The notes beneath the pieces are model-generated. The model was not told the DNA's origin. It did no database searches and worked only from the letters and a program-made list of their open reading frames with translations. From NCBI GenBank assembly GCA_021787395.1, contig JAJYLZ010000005.1:1-64000 (forward strand): a stretch of DNA of 64,000 bases. Direction: 5' to 3'. Origin of the DNA: Chloroflexota bacterium (lineage in GTDB: Bacteria; Chloroflexota; Limnocylindria; Limnocylindrales; CSP1-4). Below are positions 58,030-64,000 of the stretch, piece by piece; positions within the stretch are counted from its first letter, which is position 1; every line of letters starts with the position of its first letter. The position numbers were made by a program, and so were the translations under genes.

Positions 58030-58752
58030 ATGCACTGGGCACGCCGCGCGGTCCGCTGGGCCCTTGAGGGGCTCCTGCTCGCCCTGATGCTCGGCATCCT
58101 CTCGCTGGCCGCGCTGGCCCACCTGCTACCGGCCACCGGTCATCCGGTGTTCGCCATCGGCAGCGGCTCGATGACGCCGACGATCCCGGTCGGATCGGTG
58201 GTGGTCCTCACTCCCGGGTCGAACGGGGTCCGGGTCGGTGACGTGGTCACGATGCGCCTGGATGACGGGGCGGTCTTCAGCCACCGCGTGGTGCGGCTGG
58301 CCGCCCTCAACGGCGCCCCGTACATCGGGACCAAGGGCGACGCGAACCGGACGGCCGACCCCGCTCTGACCCCCCTGAGCCACGTGCTCGGGCGGGTGGT
58401 GCTCGTGATCCCCGCGGCCGGGTACCTGATGGCCGGGCTGGGCAGCCCCCTCGGGGCCGCCACCGTGCTGCTGGCCGCGCTCACGCTGTTCGCGGCGCTG
58501 TGGTTCCTCGACGACGAGGCGGACGAGCGTGCGCCGCAGCGTGCGTCAGGGCCCGGGGAGCCGAGCGGGGCGAGCGCCGCAAGACCTTCCACCCAGCCGA
58601 CGGACCCGCGGCTGTTCGCGAACTGCGCGCCTCCCGCGATGCCGTCGCCTCCGGCGATGTCGTCAACGACGCTGCCCGATCGGTCGGCCCAGCCCGCCCC
58701 GGCGATCGCAATCCGCGCCCGGACGGGTCTCGGCAGTGCGCTCGCCCGGTAG
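58030..58752 (+). CDS. Signal peptidase I, SipW/ER type
   Basis: HPVFAIGSGSMTPTIPVGSVVVLTPGSNGVRVGDVVTMRLDDGAVFSHRVVRL. Confidence 0.85.
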   Translation: MHWARRAVRWALEGLLLALMLGILSLAALAHLLPATGHPVFAIGSGSMTPTIPVGSVVVLTPGSNGVRVGDVVTMRLDDGAVFSHRVVRLAALNGAPYIGTKGDANRTADPALTPLSHVLGRVVLVIPAAGYLMAGLGSPLGAATVLLAALTLFAALWFLDDEADERAPQRASGPGEPSGASAARPSTQPTDPRLFANCAPPAMPSPPAMSSTTLPDRSAQPAPAIAIRARTGLGSALAR

Positions 58753-59824
58753 CCGCGCCGCCCTCGTCCTGGCGCTGGCCCTCGGCGCGGGCGTTCTGGC
58801 CGGGACGGGGGTGCCCGCCAGCCTCGCCGTCCTGGCCGCGACCACGACGGCGGGTGGCAACACGATCGGGAGCGGGCGGCTGCTGCCCGCGACGAACTTC
58901 ACGGCGAGCGCGGTGACATCCATCGGCGCCACCCTCCGCTGGACCCTGCCGACTGAGCCGCCCGGCACCACGATCACCAACTGGACGATCACGCAGTCGC
59001 CCGCCGCCGGCTCCGGGTGCGGAGGGAGCCAGCCGGCGAACCCGTGCTCGGTGACGGGACTCGCGCCCTCGACCAGCTACGGGTGGACCCTCACCTACCT
59101 CTCCGGAGCCTGGCTCGCGCAGGCCACGGTGTCGGCCACGACGAAGGCGGTCGCCGCCGCCGGCTCCTTCGCCGGGATCTCCGCGCCGACGATCGTCGCG
59201 AGCTCCCAGAACAACGTCGTGGTCAACTACCCCGCCGGCACCGCTCCGGGCGATCTGCTGCTGCTGGTGGTCGCGAACAACGCCCAGCAGCACGCGGACT
59301 TCGGCGCCTCGGGCAACTCGACCGGCTGGAGCGCCGTCGCCAGCAATTCGGGCTACCCGCCGAACCAGAACGGCAGCGTGGGGCAGCAGGAGCTGCTGGT
59401 GTTCTGGCACGTGGCGGGGTCCGAGACCTCGGCCAGCCTGCGGATCCACACGAGCTCAGGCGGCGCGGCTGCCTGGGTGCTCGACTACAAGAACGTCCCC
59501 AGCCCGGCGATCAACGGCACGACCGCGTTCGGGACGGTGGCGAGCGCGACGACGCTCACCCCGGGGACCTTCTCGACGACGTCGCCCAACGCGCTGGTGG
59601 TCTCCTTCGCGGCGATCACCACGAGCGGGTCGCCCCTGGCGCCCTCGCTGTCCAGCGCGAACGGGTTCACCACGAGGGTCGCGACGACTGCCTCGCCGGG
59701 CAGCCGGCAGATCGGGCTGAGCGTGGCCGACGAGGCGGTCGCGGCTGCGGGGGCGGTGGCGTCGCCGGTCTGGTCCGAGGCGGGCGCCAGTCAGTGGATC
59801 TGGATCACCGTCGCGTTCACCTGA
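58736..59824 (+). CDS. Secreted protein with fibronectin III-like and beta-sandwich regions
   Basis: Signal peptide ALVLALALGAGVLAG; fn3-like ATNFTASAVTSIGATLRWTLPTEPPGTTITNWTI; GTG start inferred, overlaps upstream gene. Confidence 0.65.
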   Translation: MRSPGSRAALVLALALGAGVLAGTGVPASLAVLAATTTAGGNTIGSGRLLPATNFTASAVTSIGATLRWTLPTEPPGTTITNWTITQSPAAGSGCGGSQPANPCSVTGLAPSTSYGWTLTYLSGAWLAQATVSATTKAVAAAGSFAGISAPTIVASSQNNVVVNYPAGTAPGDLLLLVVANNAQQHADFGASGNSTGWSAVASNSGYPPNQNGSVGQQELLVFWHVAGSETSASLRIHTSSGGAAAWVLDYKNVPSPAINGTTAFGTVASATTLTPGTFSTTSPNALVVSFAAITTSGSPLAPSLSSANGFTTRVATTASPGSRQIGLSVADEAVAAAGAVASPVWSEAGASQWIWITVAFT

Positions 59825-59864
59825 CCACGGCCATGGGGCGGGTCGAACGTGCTACGGTCCCCCG

Positions 59865-59939
59865 GGGCCCGTAGCTCAGCGGTAGAGCAGGGGACTTTTA
59901 ATCCCTTGGTCCTGGGTTCGAATCCCAGCGGGCTCACCA
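59865..59939 (+). tRNA. tRNA-Lys (anticodon TTT), CCA encoded
   Basis: GGGCCCG TA GCTC AGCGGTA GAGC A GGGGA CTTTTAA TCCCT TGGTC CTGGG TTCGAAT CCCAG CGGGCTC A CCA folds as cloverleaf. Confidence 0.97.
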
Positions 59940-59976
59940 GCCGGGGCGGTCGTGCGCCTCTTGCCGCCGACGACTG

Positions 59977-60127
59977 AACGATGCGGTCGCCGCACGGTCC
60001 ATGCGGGCGGAGAGTCGTCTGGGCGGTGTCGACGCCGGAAGCGGCGTGTGGGCGCACCATCGATGCTGCGGACGGCTCGACAGTGCGGTGAGCGCATCGT
60101 GGATCCGCTCGCTGCATAGGGGCGCCG
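59977..60127. repeat. Intergenic imperfect palindromic repeat (family member B)
   Basis: acgatgcggtcgccgca / tgcggtgagcgcatcgt inverted arms; 60090-60127 matches 10746-10783 at 29/38. Confidence 0.65.
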
Positions 60128-60211
60128 CCGAGGGAACGCTGCCGCCGGGGTGCTCCGACGCGCCGCGACGCTGCCGCCTCAAGGCCGCGGCGGGCCAGCG
60201 ATGACCGTCGC

Positions 60212-61033
60212 TCAGCGCGCCTCCACCGAGCGCTTCGAGAGGCCGAGGAAGAAGCCCTCGATCGCGGTCCGCGGGGCGTCGTCCGGCTTGGCGGCGGCGC
60301 CGAGGGTGACGAACAGCGGCGCGAAGTGCTCCACGGTCGGGTGGGCGAAGGGCATGCCCGGCGCCTTCTCGCGGAAGGCGAACAGGGTGTCCAGGTCGCC
60401 GCGCGCGAGCGCCTCGGCCGCCCACGCGTCGAAGTCGCGCGACCACTGCGGCGCGCCCGGGCGCCCGTCCCAGTACTCCGCGATGAACGGCAGGCCGTGG
60501 GTCATGAACCCGGAGCCGATGACGAGCACGCCCTCGTCGCGCAGCGGCGCGAGCCGCCGGCCCACGTCGAACAGGTGCTCTGGGTCCAGGTCCGGCATCG
60601 ACATCTGGAGCACCGGGATGTCGGCGTCGGGGTACATCGCCATGAGCGGCACCCAGGCGCCGTGGTCCAGGCCCCGGTTCTCGCGGTCCAGGATGGGCTC
60701 GCTCGCGGGCATCAGCGCCCTGACCGAGGCAGCCAGCTCGGGTGCGCCCGGCGCCGGGTACTGCAGGTCGTAGTAGCGCTGCGGGAAGCCGTAGAAGTCG
60801 TAGACGAGCGGGACGGTCCGCGTGGCGCCCAGCGCCGTCGGCGCGGTCTGCCAGTGGGCGCTCACGATCAGAACGGCCTTGGGCCGGGGCAGCTCGGCGG
60901 CCCAGGCGGCGAGTTCGCGCATCCAGAGCCGGTCGTCGAGGAGCGGCGGCGCGCCGTGGCCCAGGTACAGGGCGGGGAGCGGTCCCGACGCCTGGATAGC
61001 GGCGGGGCTGGGGGCGGGGCGCGGGTCGGTCAT
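60212..61033 (-). CDS. Class III extradiol dioxygenase family (4,5-DOPA dioxygenase-like)
   Basis: LPALYLGHGAPPLLDDRLWMRELAAWAAELPRPKAVLIVSAHWQTAPTALG ... NRGLDHGAWVPLMAMYPDADIPVLQMSM. Confidence 0.93.
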   Translation of the reverse strand: MTDPRPAPSPAAIQASGPLPALYLGHGAPPLLDDRLWMRELAAWAAELPRPKAVLIVSAHWQTAPTALGATRTVPLVYDFYGFPQRYYDLQYPAPGAPELAASVRALMPASEPILDRENRGLDHGAWVPLMAMYPDADIPVLQMSMPDLDPEHLFDVGRRLAPLRDEGVLVIGSGFMTHGLPFIAEYWDGRPGAPQWSRDFDAWAAEALARGDLDTLFAFREKAPGMPFAHPTVEHFAPLFVTLGAAAKPDDAPRTAIEGFFLGLSKRSVEAR

Positions 61034-61282
61034 CGGGTCTCGGCTCGTGGGGCGTGGGACGTCACCGCGAACGGTAGGCGCAATTAGTGGACTGCGCAAC
61101 TACCTGCTCCTGAGCGAGGGACGCCGAGGACAGCTCGGCCGCTCCGGGCGGCTCAGCGGCAGCGCGGCCCAGCAGCGAGGGGGATCTGGGCCGGCGCCGA
61201 GATCCCCGATGTGGGGCGCAGCGCCGACTCGCGGCCCCGTCGTCGAGAGTCCATCCCGGCACCGACACCGCCGCCTTGTCGC

Positions 61283-61455
61283 GCCGCGTCCCGACGCCCA
61301 TTCCTGCGGGGCATCACTCTCGGGCCGAGACCGTCAGCGACCGCCTCTCGGGCGCACGTCGATGCCTCTGGAGAATGGCACCGGCTCGTAAGGGCCCCGC
61401 TTCGGGGCCCGGGGGCGGAAGTGATGCCCAACGGGAATGGGCATCGGGACGCGGC
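61283..61455. repeat. 35-bp inverted repeat (31/35) with internal hairpins
   Basis: gccgcgtcccgacgcccattcctgcggggcatcac (61283-61317) vs rc of 61421-61455 gccgcgtcccgatgcccattcccgttgggcatcac; internal gggccccg-ctt-cggggccc. Confidence 0.8.
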
Positions 61456-61539
61456 GGGCGAATGGGCGTGGCGTCAGCGCGTCGCCGCCGCGGGCGAATG
61501 GGCGCGGCGCCGCCGCGGGCGAATGGGCGCGGCGCCGCC
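61454..61539. repeat. Tandem repeat gcgggcgaatgggcgcggcgccgcc (25 bp x2 plus one degenerate 36-bp copy)
   Basis: 61490-61514 and 61515-61539 near-identical; 61454-61489 diverged. Confidence 0.85.
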
Positions 61540-61554
61540 ACGGTTCCCCGGCGG

Positions 61555-62802
61555 TCAGCGGCGGAGGCGGCCCAGCAGCGATCGCGGCTTCGCAGGCCCA
61601 AGCAGCCGCGCGGCCAGCGCCGACGCCAGCGCCGCGTACTCGCCCGGCTCGTTGTAGCGCTGCGCCGAGATCCGCACCAGCACGGCCGACGGCCCGGCCC
61701 CCGGCGCGAGCGCGGCCGGCACCGGGAACAGCACGATCGGCACCTCGATCCCCTCCTCGTCGAACAGTTGGTCGTGGAGCCGCCGGGCGGCCTCCGGCGT
61801 CGGCGCGAGACCGGGGAGCGCGACCGCGGCCATCGCCCCGAGCATCGAGTCCGGGGCGGGCGGCTCCACCCCCAGCGCGGCGCAGATGCGGTCTCGGCCG
61901 GCGCGGGCCATCGCCGCGTTGTCCGCCATGAGGCCCGTCCAGCCGTCGGGGTGCAGCGCGCCGACGAACCGGATCGCCGCCGACAGCGACAGGTAGGGCG
62001 AGTAGTCCACGGTCCCGGTCCAGTCGAACAGCCGGCGGTAGCGCGGCCGGTCGGCCCGCTGGTCGTTGAACCCGTGCGACACCACCAGCGGGACGAGGCG
62101 ATCGCGCTTGTCCGCCCGGGCGTGGAGGACGGCCGCGCCCTTCGGCGCGCACAGCCACTTGTGGCCGTTGCCGGTCCACCATGCCGCGCCGATCGCGGCG
62201 AGGTCCACGGGCACCATCCCGGGCGCGTGGGCCCCGTCGACCAGCGTGTCCACGCCGCGCCGGTCGAGCTCGCGGACCAGGGCGGCGACCGGGAGCACCA
62301 GGGCCGTGGGCGAGGTCACCTGGCTGACCAGCGCCAGCCGGGTCCGCGGCGTCACGGCCTCGAGGTACGCCTCCACGGCCTGGGCGGGGTCGTGGATCGG
62401 GAACGGGATGCGGCACAGCACGACGCGCGCGCCGTCGCGCTCGGCCGCCGCGCGCAGTGCGTTGAGCGTGGCGTTGTACTCGTGGTCGCCGGCCAGGAGC
62501 TCGTCGCCGGGCGCGAACCGCAGGGACGCCAGGACGGTCGACACGCCGGTGGTGGCGTTGGGGACGAACGCGATGCCGTCGGGGTCGCCGTTGAGGAACT
62601 CGGCCACCTCGGCGCGGACGGCGTCGAGCAGCGGCTCCAGCTCGCGGTCCAGGAAGCGGACGGGCTCCGCCTCCATGCGGTCCCGCCAGGCCCGCTGCGC
62701 CTCCAGCACCGGCACGGGGCAGGCGCCGAAGGACCCGTGGTTCAGGAACGAGACCTTGGGGTCCAGGTTCCACGGCGAGCGGTCGAACGTGCGGCGGGCC
62801 AC
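61555..62802 (-). CDS. Class V aminotransferase (isopenicillin N epimerase-like)
   Basis: FLNHGSFGACPVPVLEAQRAWRDRMEAEPVRFLDREL ... LVDGAHAPGMVPVDLAAIGAAWWTGNGHKWLCAPKGAAVLH; GTG start. Confidence 0.93.
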   Translation of the reverse strand: MARRTFDRSPWNLDPKVSFLNHGSFGACPVPVLEAQRAWRDRMEAEPVRFLDRELEPLLDAVRAEVAEFLNGDPDGIAFVPNATTGVSTVLASLRFAPGDELLAGDHEYNATLNALRAAAERDGARVVLCRIPFPIHDPAQAVEAYLEAVTPRTRLALVSQVTSPTALVLPVAALVRELDRRGVDTLVDGAHAPGMVPVDLAAIGAAWWTGNGHKWLCAPKGAAVLHARADKRDRLVPLVVSHGFNDQRADRPRYRRLFDWTGTVDYSPYLSLSAAIRFVGALHPDGWTGLMADNAAMARAGRDRICAALGVEPPAPDSMLGAMAAVALPGLAPTPEAARRLHDQLFDEEGIEVPIVLFPVPAALAPGAGPSAVLVRISAQRYNEPGEYAALASALAARLLGPAKPRSLLGRLRR

Positions 62803-62808
62803 GCCCCG

Positions 62809-62814
62809 ACGATA
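62809..62814 (-). promoter_or_regulatory. Leaderless-type -10 (TATCGT) 6 nt before aminotransferase GTG
   Basis: TATCGT-cggggc-GTG. Confidence 0.5.
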
Positions 62815-63075
62815 GACCAAGCGTCGCGGCGAAACCCGGCGGCGACGCATCGGGCGGAGTCGCCCGTCAGGGGATGCTTCCGCGCCCAACCCGGCCGTTC
62901 GTCGCGTCCTGGGGGAGGTTCCGACCGGTCGCACCGCCGTCTGGCCGCCGATCCCGTCGAGTCTTCCCCCGCCCGGGGACGAAGTGACGCCGCGGCACCG
63001 ATCGCGTCCCCCAGGAGGGGACGTCGGGCGGCGTCGTCGCCATCTGGCCCCGGGACCCGGTCCGAGGTTGCGGAC

Positions 63076-63456
63076 TCAGCGGTACTCGACCGGCGGCTTG
63101 CGCCCGTGGCGCTTGGGGGCCGGCTCAGCCGGGGGCTCCCCCGCGCCCGGCCCGCTCGACGGCGTGACGTTGATCACCGGCCGCGCGGGTGCTGGCCGTC
63201 GCGCCCCGAGCAGTCGCCCCGCGCGCTCGAGCCGCGCCTGCCCGGCCGCGTACGGCAGGGCGTACAGCACCACCAGGACCGGCAGCAGGTACCTCGACCC
63301 TGCCCCGACGTCCACCCCCATCACGATCAGCGCGACGTACACCGCCCATGCGGTGAACAGCGCGCCCGAGGTCCAGCCCGCCTGGTGCAGCCGCCGCACC
63401 GGCAGCGTCGCCAGGAGCGAGGACAGGAGAAGGGTCAGGAGCAGGGCGGGGCTCAT
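63076..63456 (-). CDS. Small hypothetical membrane protein
   Basis: 126 aa with 2-3 predicted TM segments; TATGAT box 9 nt before ATG. Confidence 0.6.
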   Translation of the reverse strand: MSPALLLTLLLSSLLATLPVRRLHQAGWTSGALFTAWAVYVALIVMGVDVGAGSRYLLPVLVVLYALPYAAGQARLERAGRLLGARRPAPARPVINVTPSSGPGAGEPPAEPAPKRHGRKPPVEYR

Positions 63457-63561
63457 GTCCGGGGCATCATAGGGCGCCCGGCCGGTCGCGAGCCGCGGAC
63501 CGGCACTCGGCACGGCGCGCTGGCTCGGCTAGGATGGCTGCCCGCCCAAGAGGTCGCTCCG

Positions 63562-64000
63562 GTGTCATCCCGTCTCGCCGCATGGCTCGCGCGCTGGAGC
63601 CTCGTGCTCCCGCTGCTGGCGGCGGAGGGGGTCATCGCGCTCGGGTTCGGCGCGATCCTGCCGATCCTCACGATCTTCTACACGCAGCACGGCGTCGACC
63701 TGCCCGAGCTGGGCATCGTGGTGGCGGCCTGGCCGGCAGCCCGGCTGTTCAGCGAGCCGCTGTTCGGGCGCCTGGCGGACCGCGTGTCGCGCAAGTGGAT
63801 GATGGTCGTGGCGCTGGGCGTCTCGGCGGTCGCGGTGACGCTGCCCGTGGCGGTCAGCGGGCCGGTGGCGTTCATCGTCCTGCGCGCCCTCGCCGGCCTC
63901 GCCGCCGCGGCCTACGACCCCGCCGCGCGCGGCTACCTGATGGACGTCAACCCGCCCGAGCGCCACGGCGAGACGTTCGGCCTGTACGGCTCCGCCCAGA
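63562..64000 (+). CDS. MFS transporter, N-terminal part (runs off window)
   Basis: GVIALGFGAILPILTIFYTQHGVDLPELGIVVAAWPAARLFSEPLFGRLADRVSRKWMMV. Confidence 0.9.
   Translation, partial: MSSRLAAWLARWSLVLPLLAAEGVIALGFGAILPILTIFYTQHGVDLPELGIVVAAWPAARLFSEPLFGRLADRVSRKWMMVVALGVSAVAVTLPVAVSGPVAFIVLRALAGLAAAAYDPAARGYLMDVNPPERHGETFGLYGSAQ

Noticed and set aside
61454-61539. CRISPR array
   Set aside because: Repeats are directly contiguous 25-mers without spacers; no cas genes.
62890-63030. tcctggggga/tcccccagga inverted pair
   Set aside because: Only 10 bp in very GC-rich spacer; weak support for a specific structure.

Overview
High-GC (about 70% or more by eye) bacterial chromosomal segment, mostly housekeeping gene clusters. 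Gene content and the FMN-riboswitch/ABC riboflavin-type transporter suggest a Chloroflexota-like lineage (inference only). Left to right: Mur ligase (partial)-cinA-rodZ-like-ftsK-rnj-udg-asd (minus); LysR; GNAT; rpsO-pnp (minus); Gfo/Idh/MocA oxidoreductase; ROK regulator plus xylose-type ABC transporter and xylulokinase; ribF-truB-nrnA-rbfA-infB-ylxR-nusA (minus); a lipoprotein and msrA; arsR-dsbA-ccdA; LemA/GIDE pair; ispG-rseP-dxr-cdsA-uppS-frr-pyrH-tsf-rpsB (minus); yraN-rnhB; phzF; rplS; an ISNCY-type insertion sequence with compound inverted repeats; DUF2203; GH25 lysozyme with a structured leader; class V aminotransferase and FGGY kinase; FMN riboswitch plus ABC transporter; TasA-like/SipW/secreted protein cluster; tRNA-Lys; dioxygenase; second class V aminotransferase; partial MFS. 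The strongest oddity is pnp: one uninterrupted 861-codon ORF encodes a polynucleotide phosphorylase with a complete DEDDh (DnaQ/PolC-type) 3'-5' exonuclease domain inserted between its two RNase PH modules. Other notable signals: TANNNT-N6-start leaderless promoters at six genes; an msrA 3'-end duplication flanking a small lipoprotein insertion; an RNase HII with a non-canonical GRG motif; a RibF with a shrunken riboflavin kinase domain alongside an FMN-riboswitch transporter; and several palindromic intergenic repeat families.
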